Source: Poriferisodalis sp965215815 (GTDB lineage Bacteria; Actinomycetota; Acidimicrobiia; Acidimicrobiales; Poriferisodalaceae). Taken from it: a stretch of DNA of 64,000 nucleotides. This document shows positions 39,255 through 48,789 of this stretch, piece after piece (within the stretch, counting starts at the first letter, position 1; every line of letters begins with the position of its first letter). The position numbers were made by a program, and so were the translations under genes. The stretch is from positions 1,240,001-1,304,000 of the forward strand of contig NZ_CBDCEO010000012.1 of NCBI RefSeq assembly GCF_965215815.1. The letters are read 5' to 3'. The notes below the pieces were generated by a model, which saw only the letters and a list, made by a program, of their open reading frames with translations, did no database searches and was not told where the DNA came from.

Positions 39255-42200
39255 GTGACTGCTGCGACAACCCGAGTGACGGCGCTACTGCCGAAGCGGT
39301 CGGTTGACCAGGCTGGCGCCATTCCTTTCGCAGATTTTGCGTTCGGCAACTTCGCAGATCTGGTGGCCCTCAGCCGAGATCTCGACCGCACCGGCGACTG
39401 GGTGGTGCGCACACCGTTCGGGCTCTTCGTGCACGGCTACAGCCAGGCCCGCAGCATCCTGCGCGACCCAAATTGGATTTCGGTGCTGGCAGGCGTCTCG
39501 ATGCTCGACGGCATGGAGAACCCATCGGTCGACGTCTCCGCTCTGATGGCGCTCGCTCAGCGCAGCGCTCCCGGCGACGACAGCGACGGCACGCCCGTAT
39601 CGCGCACGGCACGACCCAACGTGCTCTCGCTCGAAGGTGACGACCATCGCCGGCTACGGAGGCTGTTCGGACCCGCATTCACCCCGGCGGCCGCCGATCG
39701 CCTCAGGCCGTTCATGGCCCAGCACGCCGCGGCGCTCATCGAACCGCTGGTCGCTGCTGGAGGCGGCGAAGTCGTCGGCGAGCTGTGCAGCCCGTATCCG
39801 GTACCGGTCATCTGCCGTCTGCTGGGCGTGACCGACGACGACTGGGAGACCTTCGGTCGATGGGCCGAGACGATCTTCGGTCTCTTCGACGGCAACGCGG
39901 AAGCCGTCATGGCCAAGCTGGGAGACATCGCCGCGGCCCAGGCCGAATTGGCGGCCTACGTCATCGACCTGCTTGATCGCCGGCGGCAGGCACCCGCGGA
40001 CGATCTGCTGTCAGAACTCATCGCGATCTCCGGAGACGGGGACCGGCTGAGCGCTGATGAGCTGATCGGCATGGTCGAGGCGCTGCTGCTCGCGGGCACC
40101 GACACCACCCGCAACCAGCTGGGAGCGACGCTCGCAGTGCTTGCCGACAGGCCCGAGCAATACGCGGCGCTCCGAGAGGACCCGTCGCAGATCCCCCAAT
40201 TCGTCGAAGAATCGCTTCGCTACATCGGAGCCGTCCGAATTGCCGCGAGGATTGCCATCCGCGACGTCGTCGTGGACGGACTGGCGTTCCCCGCAGGCAC
40301 GACGATCATGGTCGGGCTGCACGCCGCGAGCCTCTCGGGAGGCTGCCCGGCACACGCGGGGACGAACGCAGACAGTGCCCACGCCCCGCACAACGGCATC
40401 ACGGACACACATGACGCGACGCTCGATGAGCGGACGCCGAATGCGCAGGCACTTGATCCGTACGAATTCGATCCCCTGGCACCTCGCGATCAGCCTCATC
40501 TCGGCTTCGGCAGCGGGGCACACCACTGTCTGGGCGCGTTCCTCGCTCGTGCAGAGCTCCAAGAAGCGCTTCGAACGTTCGTCGAACGAGTCGAGAGCTT
40601 CGAGCTGAGCGAACCGGTGGAGTGGAAGCCGCTCTCGATGGGCATCTGGGGGCCCGCGCGAATGCGCCTCGTGGTCCACCCGCCCGGATCCGCTTCGCAG
40701 GGCTCGAACCGCAATCGCTTCAAGGCCGGCACGCTCCCGCCCGAACGGCTGCCGGCAAGTCACGCAGCCTCCGCTGAACACGACCGGTACCTCGCATCGG
40801 TGGCGCCGTTGCGCCAGGCCATCAGGGCGGAAGTGCCTGAGCTGATCGCGCGCCCGAAGTTCCCGCCGCTCGGACGGCTGACGATCACCGCCGCACGGAT
40901 CGGATGGGCTGTGTACGCAGGGCGCCTGCTGGATCGACGGCTCGATGCCTCTGAGCGCCGAGTGCGCACCTACCGTCGCTTGCGCCGTGCTGCAGTGAAG
41001 CTGGGTCCGGCGTACATCAAGCTCGCGCAGCTCATCGCGGCCGGTGAAGGTGTCTTTCCCGACGCCCTCGTGTTCGAGTGCCGTCGCTGCCTCGACCGGG
41101 TGCCTGCCGATCCGTGGCCGGCAATCCGAAAGATCCTCGAGGCCGAGCTCGGTCCGCTGGAACAGCGATTCTCCGACATCCGAAGTGAGGTGACCGCTGC
41201 GGCCTCCATCGCTCAGGTGCACGAGGGCACGCTGACGGACGGCTCGCTCGTGATGGTCAAGGTGCAGCGGCCCCGCATCCGTCGGCGCGTCAAGCGAGAC
41301 CTCGCCGTGCTGGCCTGGCTTGCGCCCAAGCTGGTGGGCCGCATCCCCATCGCAGCGCTGGCAAATCCGCCTGCGCTGGTGGAACTCTTCGCTGAGACGA
41401 TCTCGGAGGAATTGGACTTTCGCGTCGAGGTGGCGAACCTGTTCGAGGTCGAGCGCGCATTGCACACAACGGCGCCCGGACGCTGGCAGGTTCCCGAACC
41501 ACACCTCGACGCCGTCACCGAGCGTGTGATCGTCATGAGCCGCGTCCAAGGCAGACCGCTCAGCGATCTGCAGCCTGGCGACCTTGCCGAAGGCGAGGCC
41601 GAGGCGATCTTTCGGCAGATGCTCGACGCGCTGCTGGAAGGGGCGTGCTTGTCGGGCGTGTTCCACGGCGACTTCCACGCCGGCAACGTCTTCGTCGACA
41701 CTGCTGCGGTTGGCGGTGGCCCGCCGACTGTGGGCCTGGTGGACTTCGGCATCACCGGTCGCCTCGAGGGCGCCCGACGCATCGCCTTCCTGCGCTACGT
41801 CGTGGGCCTCATCACCGGCGATCTGCGGGCACAGATCGACGGCATGTCGGACTTGGGCGCGTTCGGACCCGGCAGCCGCCCAGAACGGGTCATCGCTGAC
41901 CTGCAATTGGACCGGTCAGGTTTCGACCCGCTTGAGCTGACCGAAGAAGAGTTCACCGCCGAGTTTCGGGCCCTGATCTCGGGCCTGTTGGCGAACGGGG
42001 CGCGCATTCCCAAAGAGCTGATGCTGTTCGTGAAGAACTTCGCATACCTGAACTCGGTCATCGGCGAGTTGGAGCCTGACATGGAGGTGCTCGCGCAGTT
42101 CGAGCGCATCGCCTCGTCCTTCTTCGCCCGAAACGGCGTGCGCATGGCGGCCGAGATCGGCTTCTCTCCGGCGCCCGAGTCCGTCAATCAGGACACCATC

Positions 42201-42302
42201 CGCCAGGCCATGGGCATCTCGCCGAAGGAGCGCCGCGTCACCTGGCGGCTCATCCGCCGACGCCGCGAGGAACTCACCGCTCGGGTGGGCGGCTCGAACT
42301 GA
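39255..42302 (+). CDS. Cytochrome P450 fused to a UbiB/ABC1-type kinase-like domain
   Basis: 1,015 residues with no frame break. Residues about 20-475 are a P450: I-helix oxygen-activating LLAGTDTTRNQ near 280, ExxR in EESLR near 318, and heme loop HLGFGSGAHHCLGAFLARAE with Cys425 as heme ligand. A 45-residue Ala/His/Asp-rich insertion precedes the loop. Residues about 570-1000 are a UbiB/AarF-like atypical kinase: KLGPAYIKLAQ (KxGQ-like), AASIAQVHEG (Ala-rich loop), VMVKVQRP, EELDFRVEVANL, catalytic FHGDFHAGN near 802 and VDFGITGRL near 828. P450s oxygenate small molecules; UbiB proteins support lipid/quinone handling. GTG start at 39255. The fusion is unusual; no transmembrane tail is evident. 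Confidence 0.9.
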   Translation: MTAATTRVTALLPKRSVDQAGAIPFADFAFGNFADLVALSRDLDRTGDWVVRTPFGLFVHGYSQARSILRDPNWISVLAGVSMLDGMENPSVDVSALMALAQRSAPGDDSDGTPVSRTARPNVLSLEGDDHRRLRRLFGPAFTPAAADRLRPFMAQHAAALIEPLVAAGGGEVVGELCSPYPVPVICRLLGVTDDDWETFGRWAETIFGLFDGNAEAVMAKLGDIAAAQAELAAYVIDLLDRRRQAPADDLLSELIAISGDGDRLSADELIGMVEALLLAGTDTTRNQLGATLAVLADRPEQYAALREDPSQIPQFVEESLRYIGAVRIAARIAIRDVVVDGLAFPAGTTIMVGLHAASLSGGCPAHAGTNADSAHAPHNGITDTHDATLDERTPNAQALDPYEFDPLAPRDQPHLGFGSGAHHCLGAFLARAELQEALRTFVERVESFELSEPVEWKPLSMGIWGPARMRLVVHPPGSASQGSNRNRFKAGTLPPERLPASHAASAEHDRYLASVAPLRQAIRAEVPELIARPKFPPLGRLTITAARIGWAVYAGRLLDRRLDASERRVRTYRRLRRAAVKLGPAYIKLAQLIAAGEGVFPDALVFECRRCLDRVPADPWPAIRKILEAELGPLEQRFSDIRSEVTAAASIAQVHEGTLTDGSLVMVKVQRPRIRRRVKRDLAVLAWLAPKLVGRIPIAALANPPALVELFAETISEELDFRVEVANLFEVERALHTTAPGRWQVPEPHLDAVTERVIVMSRVQGRPLSDLQPGDLAEGEAEAIFRQMLDALLEGACLSGVFHGDFHAGNVFVDTAAVGGGPPTVGLVDFGITGRLEGARRIAFLRYVVGLITGDLRAQIDGMSDLGAFGPGSRPERVIADLQLDRSGFDPLELTEEEFTAEFRALISGLLANGARIPKELMLFVKNFAYLNSVIGELEPDMEVLAQFERIASSFFARNGVRMAAEIGFSPAPESVNQDTIRQAMGISPKERRVTWRLIRRRREELTARVGGSN

Positions 42303-42429
42303 GCCAGCCCGGCCCGGCCGGCGTCTTGAATCGACCCCGCGAGCGCAGGTGGGGCATGATCTTGGGCGCACAACGAGCCGAGCCCGGCTGTGATTCGAGA
42401 TCAGGGTCGGCGTGATCGCTGGAGGACCA

Positions 42430-43269
42430 ATGGCATTGAATAACAACTCGACGGGCCGCATGGACGGCAAGGTGGCGGTGATCACCGGCGGGGCGTCGGG
42501 GATCGGGCGGGCATGCGGACTCCGCTTCGCTGTTGAAGGCGCCTCGATTGTGGTGGCCGACCTCAATCCGGATCGTGCAGCCAACGTGGTCGACGAGATC
42601 ACTGCTCTGGGCAGCCCCGCGGTCGCGGTCGCCGTCGACACATCGAGCCAGGAACAGAACGACGCGATGGCCGACGCCGCAGTCGACGCGTTCGGGCGCA
42701 TTGACGCGTGCGTGGCCGCTGCGGGAATCTCGCACGCCGGCTACGTGAGCCGCGAGATCGACGATCAAGCCGGAAACGACCGCTTCGACCGGGGCGACAT
42801 GTTCTTCATCGACAAGTCGCTCGAGTCGTGGCAGCGAGTGCTCGACGTGAACCTCACCGGCGTGATGCTCACTAACCAGGCCGTGGCTCGCAAGATGACC
42901 GAGACCGGCGGCGGTGCCATTGTCAACATCTCGTCGATCGCAGGCACCAACGTGCTGAAGGGCAGCGCTGATTACTGCGTCTCAAAGGCGGGCGTATGGA
43001 TGCTGACGAGGTGCGCGGCGCTGGAACTGAGTCGCTATGGCATTCGCGTCAATGCAGTCGGACCGGGCTATATCCAGACCTCGATGAGCGGAGCCGTGCT
43101 CGGCAACGAGCGCTGGGTGGCTGCACGTGAACGCGAGACGCCGCTGGGACGGCTCGGCGTCCCCGACGACATCGCCAACGCGTGCTTGTATCTGTGCAGC
43201 GACGACGCCAGCTTCGTGACCGGCGAGATCATCTTCCCCGACGGCGGCGTGATGGCGGCCGGCCGCTGA
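42430..43269 (+). CDS. Short-chain dehydrogenase/reductase (paralogue 1)
   Basis: 279 residues from ATG 42430, preceded by GGAGGA five bases upstream; an in-frame GTG at 42412 is less likely. Classical SDR: cofactor loop VAVITGGASGIGRACGL (about 15-31), ADLNPDRA, AAAGISHAG (NAG-like), catalytic Ser in IVNISSIAGTN, and YxxxK in DYCVSKAGVWML (about 188). An Asp after beta-2 (VVADLNPD) suggests NAD rather than NADP. A loop of about 20 extra residues (DDQAGNDRFDRGDMFFIDKS) sits before LESWQRVLDVNL. Substrate unknown. About 65 per cent like paralogue 2 by eye, 64 bases downstream. Confidence 0.93.
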   Translation: MALNNNSTGRMDGKVAVITGGASGIGRACGLRFAVEGASIVVADLNPDRAANVVDEITALGSPAVAVAVDTSSQEQNDAMADAAVDAFGRIDACVAAAGISHAGYVSREIDDQAGNDRFDRGDMFFIDKSLESWQRVLDVNLTGVMLTNQAVARKMTETGGGAIVNISSIAGTNVLKGSADYCVSKAGVWMLTRCAALELSRYGIRVNAVGPGYIQTSMSGAVLGNERWVAARERETPLGRLGVPDDIANACLYLCSDDASFVTGEIIFPDGGVMAAGR

Positions 43270-43333
43270 GCGGCGCGCCCAGCGACACATAACGACGAGG
43301 TCCCAACCGGAGCACGACGAGAGGACACCGGCG

Positions 43334-44203
43334 ATGGCAGACAACGAAGGCACGGCGCCGCATGGAGCAGCGTCAAGCAGCCGAGCGGGTCGCATGGAAG
43401 GCAAGGTCGCCGTGATCACCGGTGCTGCGTCAGGCATAGGCCGGGCGTGCGCGCTGAGATTCTCGCAAGAGGGTGCCTCGGTGGTCGTGGCCGACCTGAA
43501 CCCGGATCGGGCCGAAGCAGTGGCGGCCGAGATCACCAACCGTGGCCGCTCGGCAACCTGGACCCAAGTCGACACCTCCGATCCAGATCAGAACGAGGCG
43601 ATGGCCGACGCCGCCGTGGCTGCGTTCGGGCGGCTCGACGCCTGCGTGGCTGCTGCTGGCATCTCCCACGCCGGCTATATCAGCCGCGAAGTACCCGAGC
43701 AGCCAGGCCAGGACGTCTACCGCAGAGGCGATCAGTGGCTGCTCGAGAAGTCACTCGAGTCTTGGCAGAGAGTGCTCGACGTGAATCTGACAGGCGTCAT
43801 GCTGACGAACCAGTCGGTAGCGCGCCGCATGCGTGACAGCGGGGGCGGCGCCATCGTGAACATCTCCTCGGTGGCAGGCCTCATGGCGCTGCCGGCGGGC
43901 TCGGATTACTGCGTGTCGAAGGCCGGTGTGTGGATGCTGACACGATGCGCTGCCCTCGAACTCAGCCGGTACAGCATCCGGGTGAACGCAGTCGCTCCGG
44001 GGTACATCCGCACGTCGATGACGGCGTTCATGACCGACAGCGACGAGTGGGTGCGCGAGCGCGAGAGGGAAACGCCCTTGGGGCGCCTCGGCGAGCCAGC
44101 CGACATCGCCAACGCCTGCCTGTACCTGTGCAGCGACGAGGCCAGTTTCGTGACCGGCGAGATCATCGCTCCCGACGGCGGCCTGGCTGCCGACGTTCGC
44201 TGA
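43334..44203 (+). CDS. Short-chain dehydrogenase/reductase (paralogue 2)
   Basis: 289 residues, a tandem duplicate of the preceding SDR, with the same loop insertion and catalytic motifs: VAVITGAASGIGRACALRF, VNISSVAGLMALP, DYCVSKAGVWML, and C-terminal DEASFVTGEIIAPDGG. The N-terminus is 10 residues longer and contains TAPHGAASSS, encoded by a copy of the palindromic element at 43356-43375, absent from paralogue 1. This makes the pair a natural before/after comparison of element insertion. GAGAGGA precedes the ATG. Probably one transcript with both neighbours. Confidence 0.93.
   Translation: MADNEGTAPHGAASSSRAGRMEGKVAVITGAASGIGRACALRFSQEGASVVVADLNPDRAEAVAAEITNRGRSATWTQVDTSDPDQNEAMADAAVAAFGRLDACVAAAGISHAGYISREVPEQPGQDVYRRGDQWLLEKSLESWQRVLDVNLTGVMLTNQSVARRMRDSGGGAIVNISSVAGLMALPAGSDYCVSKAGVWMLTRCAALELSRYSIRVNAVAPGYIRTSMTAFMTDSDEWVRERERETPLGRLGEPADIANACLYLCSDEASFVTGEIIAPDGGLAADVR
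43356..43375 (+). repeat. Dispersed palindromic element inside the second SDR gene
   Basis: CGCCGCATGGAGCAGCGTCA, one base different from the copies in argD and gltB. It encodes PHGAAS in the SDR frame near the start and is missing from the paralogous SDR gene just upstream. Confidence 0.72.
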
Positions 44204-44249
44204 CTGGTGCGGACGTGAAGCGAGTACGAAACGGACGGCGGTCAACGCC

Positions 44250-45170
44250 GTGAGCGTGCTGGTCGCCGTCGAGCCTGACTGCTGGCGGCGTCCCGTGCTG
44301 GCCGAAGCTGTCAAGCGCGGTGGCGGCACGCTGAGCGCTCCGCAAGCGGCATCAGCGCTCGTGTGGGCCGAGCCGGCCCAAGCGCAACTGATCGGCGAGA
44401 TGGTGGACGCCAATCCCGGTATCGAATGGGTGCAGCTCCCCTATGCCGGCATCGAACCAGTCGTTGACATCGTGACTGCTCGACCCGACGTCGAGTGGTA
44501 CTGCGGCAAGGGCGTCTACGCAGAGCCTGTTGCCGAGCACGCGCTCATGCTGGCGCTGGCAGGCATGCGGGGAATGGCGACCTACGCCCGCGCCGAGGCG
44601 TGGGGCGCACCCGAGGGACGAAACCTGCTGGGTGCGGAGGTGACAGTGCTGGGTGGCGGCGGCATCACGAACTCGTTGCTGCGTCTGCTCGCGCCGTTCG
44701 GCTGCAACGTGACGGTGCTGCGCAATCACCCCGAGTCGATGGATGGTGCTGCGAGGGTGGTCGGGCCCGATGCGCTCGCCGATGTCCTTCCGGGCACCGA
44801 TGTGCTCGTGCTGGCCCTCGCTCTCACGCCCGACACTGCCGGGATCATCGGCGCCACGGAGCTTGCTGCCCTGCCTGATCATGCCTGGGTCATCAACGTG
44901 GCCCGCGGCGGCCACATCGTCACCGATGACCTCGTGGAGGCCCTGAGAACGGACCAGATCGGCGGCGCTGCCCTGGATGTGACTGATCCGGAACCACTGC
45001 CTGCGGACCATCCGCTGTGGACCCTGCCCAATTGCCTCATCACGCCACACATCGGCAACACGCCCGAGATGGGCTTGATCCTGCTGGCGGAGCGTGTCGA
45101 GGCGAACGTCGCGTTCAGGCTCGCAGGCGAACCGCTGATCGGGCCGGTGTACCTGGATCTCGGCTACTGA
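44250..45170 (+). CDS. D-isomer-specific 2-hydroxyacid dehydrogenase family protein
   Basis: 306 residues. The NAD-binding fold spans about 90-275 with loop VTVLGGGGITNSLLRLL (about 130). Catalytic features: Arg in WVINVARGGHIVTDD (about 220), Glu in ALDVTDPEPLPADHP (about 250) and His in CLITPHIGNTPEM (about 270). Such enzymes reduce 2-oxoacids to D-2-hydroxyacids, e.g. phosphoglycerate or glyoxylate. The short N-terminal domain makes a phosphoglycerate role less likely. GTG start at 44250. Follows the SDR pair by 47 bases, suggesting a shared oxidation pathway. Confidence 0.9.
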   Translation: MSVLVAVEPDCWRRPVLAEAVKRGGGTLSAPQAASALVWAEPAQAQLIGEMVDANPGIEWVQLPYAGIEPVVDIVTARPDVEWYCGKGVYAEPVAEHALMLALAGMRGMATYARAEAWGAPEGRNLLGAEVTVLGGGGITNSLLRLLAPFGCNVTVLRNHPESMDGAARVVGPDALADVLPGTDVLVLALALTPDTAGIIGATELAALPDHAWVINVARGGHIVTDDLVEALRTDQIGGAALDVTDPEPLPADHPLWTLPNCLITPHIGNTPEMGLILLAERVEANVAFRLAGEPLIGPVYLDLGY

Positions 45171-45187
45171 TCTGGCGGTGCCCGGGG

Positions 45188-47599
45188 TTAGCGGAGGTAG
45201 GCGTTGTGGGTGGTTTCGACCGCCTCGATGCATTGCTGGCGGATCTCTGCCACCTGTTCGTCGGTGAGCGTGCGGTTGTCGGCCTGCAGCCGCAGACGGA
45301 ACGCCAGCGAGCGGGTGCCTGGGGCCATCTGATCGCCTCGGTAGACGTCGAAGAGCTCGACTGAGCGAAGCTCGCTGCCGCCGGCGGACCGCAGCGTGTC
45401 TCGAATCTGTGAGGTTTGAACGCCGTCGGGCACGCTGAATGCGAGGTCGATGTCGCTCGAGGGATACGTCGAGACCAGCTGGTAGGGCCGGTCGGCGGTT
45501 GCGGCCGCTGTTTCGAGCAGGGGCTCCATGTCGAGCTGCAGCCAAGCGCAGCGCTGGGCGAGACCGTGGCGCTCGCACACAACCGGATCGACCTCGCCCA
45601 CGTGGCCAATGGCATGTCCTTCGAGCATGATTTGTGCCGCCCGGACCGGATGCATGCCGTCCAGGTCGCTTGTGTTCACCAGCGAGGCATCGAGCCCAAA
45701 CGCGACAGCGATGAGGTCCCACAGCCGTACTGGATCTGCCGCCTCGCCGCCGGCCCAAATGGCGCCGAGCTGTTCAGTTTCGGTCGGAAGCGCGCCATTC
45801 GACGGCGTAGCTGGAGACGATGTGACTGGCGGCTGGCCGAACACCACGCCCATCTCGAACAACGACACAGTCTCGTTGCGGTGGGACGTGTTGTATGCGG
45901 CCGCGGTGAGCAGGCCAGGCAGCAGCGACGGGCGCAAGACCGATTCCTCGGTGGCGAGCGGGTTCAGCAGGCGGACTGGCTCGGCGCCTTCGATGCCGGC
46001 ACGCCGCAGGGCGTCGGGTGTAAGGAACGGGTTGGGCATTGCTTCGGACAGGCCAGCGCCGATGAGCACGCGGCGCAGGTCGCGGCGCAGGCGCTGTGTC
46101 GGTGTCAGCCTGCCTGGCTCAGGTGAGCGCGGGACGGTTCTGCCGAGGCGCCCGTAGCCGTAGTGACGAGCGGCCTCTTCGGCCACATCGGTTTCGGTGG
46201 CCACGTCGGGACGGAAGCTGGGAATGGTCACTTCCAGATAACCGTCGTCGGTGGTATCGCACTGCAGACCGATCGGGTCGAGCAACGCGCGCAGCTGGCT
46301 CTCGCTGAATGGCTGCCCCAGCAGGTGACTCATGCGGGCTGGGCGGACGGCCACGCGTGTCGTATCGGGCAGCTCGCCGCGCCCGTCGAGGCGACCGCGG
46401 CAGACCGACACCCCGTCCGGAGTGATGCGGTCCAGCAGTTCGCAGAAGCGGTCGAGCGCTGTTGGCACCAAGTCCCAGTCAGTTCCTCGCTCGAAGCGCA
46501 TTGAAGCTTCCGAGCGCAGGCCGAGCCGCTGGGAAGTGCGGGTGATCGACAGGCGATCCCACCAGGCGAGCTCGAGCAGCACCGCCGCTGTGGCATCGCT
46601 GATCTCGGTGTTCTCGCCGCCCATGACGCCCGAGATGCCGATGGGCCGGTCGTGGCGATCGACGATCAGGCCGTCGCCTCGGAGCATCTCGCGTTCGGTG
46701 CCGTCGAGCGTCACCAAGCTCTCACCACCGGTACTGCGCCGCGTCGCCAAGTGACCATCGGGTACGAGCGCCAGGTCGTAGGTGTGGTTCGGCGTGCCCA
46801 GCTCGAGCATCACGTAGTTGGAGACGTCCACGACCGAGTTGATCGGTCGCATCCCGCACAGGGTGAGGCGCAATTGCATCCACAGAGGCGACTGGCCGAT
46901 GGAGATGTCCCGGATGACGCGGACACCGAAACGGCCGCACAGGTCCGCGTCGATGATCTCCACCGAGGCCACCGCCGAGATGTCCTCGTCGGTCTCGGCA
47001 ACGATCGGCTTGGGAATCTGGAACGGGACGCCGAGGCGTGCAGCCAGATCGCGAGCCACGCCGGCCACCGACATCGCGTCGGGACGGTTCGGGTTGACCT
47101 CGAGGTCGAACAGCACGTCGCCGGCGAGACCGATCTGGTCCATCAGCGGAGCGCCGAGCTCCAATCCCTGGGGCAGGATCATGATGCCCTCGGCATCGGT
47201 GCCCAGTTCCAGCTCGGCGACCGAGCAGCACATGCCCTCGGAGACCTCGCCGCGCATGCGCCGCTTGCCGATCTCGAGGCCGCCCGGCATGGTCGTGCCG
47301 ACCGTCGCGAGCGGCACCAGATCGCCGGCCGACATGTTGAATGCGCCGCAGCACACCTGCAACGTTCCGTCGGTGCCCTCGCCGCTGACACCGGGCAGGT
47401 CCACATCGACCAGCTGGATGCGATCGGCCTCTGGATGCGGCCGCAGCCCGGCAACTCGAGCCACCACGACGCCGTCGAGCGACGGCAAGATGCGCATTTC
47501 CTCGACAGCCATGCCGAGATCGCTCAGGTGATCGGCCAGCTCGGCAGGATCGCCCTCAATGGGTGCGAACTCGCGCAGCCAGCTCAACAGCACCTTCAT
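45188..47599 (-). CDS. pheT: Phenylalanyl-tRNA synthetase beta subunit
   Basis: 803 residues, the usual length. It begins MKVLLSWLREFAP as the family does and carries a tRNA-binding (EMAP-type) domain (about 40-150, with VCCGAFNMSAGDLVPLA), the B3/4 editing domain, the B5 domain, and a C-terminal FDX-ACB anticodon-binding domain (PYQLVSTYPSSDIDLAFSVPDG... to FRLRLQADNRTLTDEQVAEI). With PheS it forms the alpha2-beta2 enzyme. The gap to pheS is 52 bases. It is convergent with the 2-hydroxyacid dehydrogenase, with only 17 bases between stops. Confidence 0.96.
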   Translation of the reverse strand: MKVLLSWLREFAPIEGDPAELADHLSDLGMAVEEMRILPSLDGVVVARVAGLRPHPEADRIQLVDVDLPGVSGEGTDGTLQVCCGAFNMSAGDLVPLATVGTTMPGGLEIGKRRMRGEVSEGMCCSVAELELGTDAEGIMILPQGLELGAPLMDQIGLAGDVLFDLEVNPNRPDAMSVAGVARDLAARLGVPFQIPKPIVAETDEDISAVASVEIIDADLCGRFGVRVIRDISIGQSPLWMQLRLTLCGMRPINSVVDVSNYVMLELGTPNHTYDLALVPDGHLATRRSTGGESLVTLDGTEREMLRGDGLIVDRHDRPIGISGVMGGENTEISDATAAVLLELAWWDRLSITRTSQRLGLRSEASMRFERGTDWDLVPTALDRFCELLDRITPDGVSVCRGRLDGRGELPDTTRVAVRPARMSHLLGQPFSESQLRALLDPIGLQCDTTDDGYLEVTIPSFRPDVATETDVAEEAARHYGYGRLGRTVPRSPEPGRLTPTQRLRRDLRRVLIGAGLSEAMPNPFLTPDALRRAGIEGAEPVRLLNPLATEESVLRPSLLPGLLTAAAYNTSHRNETVSLFEMGVVFGQPPVTSSPATPSNGALPTETEQLGAIWAGGEAADPVRLWDLIAVAFGLDASLVNTSDLDGMHPVRAAQIMLEGHAIGHVGEVDPVVCERHGLAQRCAWLQLDMEPLLETAAATADRPYQLVSTYPSSDIDLAFSVPDGVQTSQIRDTLRSAGGSELRSVELFDVYRGDQMAPGTRSLAFRLRLQADNRTLTDEQVAEIRQQCIEAVETTHNAYLR

Positions 47600-47651
47600 C
47601 GCGGCATGCCTCCCCCGGGTGCGCGAACACTCATCCCTGCGACTCCCCGCA

Positions 47652-48752
47652 TCAGAACTGGCTGAGGAACCGGATGTCGTTGGTGTACATGTCTCGCAGA
47701 TCGTCGATGCCGTGGCGCATCAGCGCCAACCGGTCGATGCCGAAACCGAACGCGAATCCGGTCCATTCCTCGAAATCGATGCCGCAGTTGGAGAGCACGT
47801 TGGGATGCACCATGCCGCAGCCGCCCAGCTCGATCCAGCCGGTTCGCTGGCAGGTCTGGCAGCCCGAGCCCTCGCAGAGCACGCAGGTGATGTCGAACTC
47901 GGCGGACGGCTCGGTGAACGGGAAGTACGAGGGACGCAGCCGCGACGAGATCGACTTGCCGAAGTACGCCGAGGTGAACTCCTCCAGAGTGCCCGCAAGG
48001 TCTGTGAATGAAATGCCCCGGTCCACCACCAGGCCCTCGATCTGGTGGAACACCGGCATGTGGCTGGCATCGGCCGTATCGCGACGGAAGACGCGGCCGG
48101 GGCAGATCGTGTAGATCGGCGGCGGCTGAACCTCCATGACCCGGATCTGCACGGGCGAGGTGTGGGTTCGCAGCAGCACGTTGGACGCCTCGCCGCCCTC
48201 GCCGTCACCAAGTTCGGTTCGCTCGCCCAAGTCCAGGTACAGCGTGTCCCACATCGAGCGGGCCGGGTGCGCAGCGGGCAGGTTCAGCGCCTCGAAGTTG
48301 TACCAGTCGGTCTCGGCTTGAGGACCCTCGGACACGGTGAAGCCCATGCCGACGAACACGTCCTCGAGGCGCTCGGTGGTCTGTGTGACCAGGTGCAGGT
48401 GCCCCCGCACGGGTCCCGGCGGCGTCTCGGTAAGGTCCATCCACTCTCGTTGCAACTGCTCACGGCGTGCGACAGCAGCGAGCTCGTCAGCGGCCTCCGA
48501 GTGCGCAGTGCGCAACGCCCGCTGGGCCTCATTGAGCGCGCGGCCAGCTGCAGCCCGCAGCTCTGGAGGCAGCGAGCCCAATCCTTGCTTGATCTGGCCC
48601 AGCGTCGACCTGCGCCCGAATGAGCCAGATTCGGCCTGCGCCAACTCGTCGTCAGTAGATGCCGCTGCCACCGCGGCGAGGCCCTGCGTGCGCGCAGCAT
48701 CGATATCCGCCAGCAACGTGTCGAGTCCTGCTTCGGGCGCCGGGCCGTTCAC
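47652..48752 (-). CDS. pheS: Phenylalanyl-tRNA synthetase alpha subunit
   Basis: 366 residues from the GTG at 48752. Class II catalytic core: HLVTQTTERLEDVFVGMGFTVSEGPQAETDWYNFEALN (motif 1 region), LLRTHTSPVQIRVM (motif 2), GVFRRDTADASHMPVFHQIEG and C-terminal GFAFGFGIDRLALMRHGIDDLRDMYTNDIRFLSQF (motif 3). It activates phenylalanine. The open frame extends to 48815 but would overlap the upstream methyltransferase stop at 48790, so GTG 48752 is favoured. A coiled-coil N-terminus (about 1-90) binds tRNA. Confidence 0.94.
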   Translation of the reverse strand: MNGPAPEAGLDTLLADIDAARTQGLAAVAAASTDDELAQAESGSFGRRSTLGQIKQGLGSLPPELRAAAGRALNEAQRALRTAHSEAADELAAVARREQLQREWMDLTETPPGPVRGHLHLVTQTTERLEDVFVGMGFTVSEGPQAETDWYNFEALNLPAAHPARSMWDTLYLDLGERTELGDGEGGEASNVLLRTHTSPVQIRVMEVQPPPIYTICPGRVFRRDTADASHMPVFHQIEGLVVDRGISFTDLAGTLEEFTSAYFGKSISSRLRPSYFPFTEPSAEFDITCVLCEGSGCQTCQRTGWIELGGCGMVHPNVLSNCGIDFEEWTGFAFGFGIDRLALMRHGIDDLRDMYTNDIRFLSQF

Positions 48753-48789
48753 GGCAGGCAGGGTACGAGTCCGCGGTGCATTCGCGAAC

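Noticed and set aside
40375..40410. Extra copy of the HGAAS element in the P450-UbiB gene
   Set aside because: Only about 13 of 20 bases match although APH is shared; too weak.
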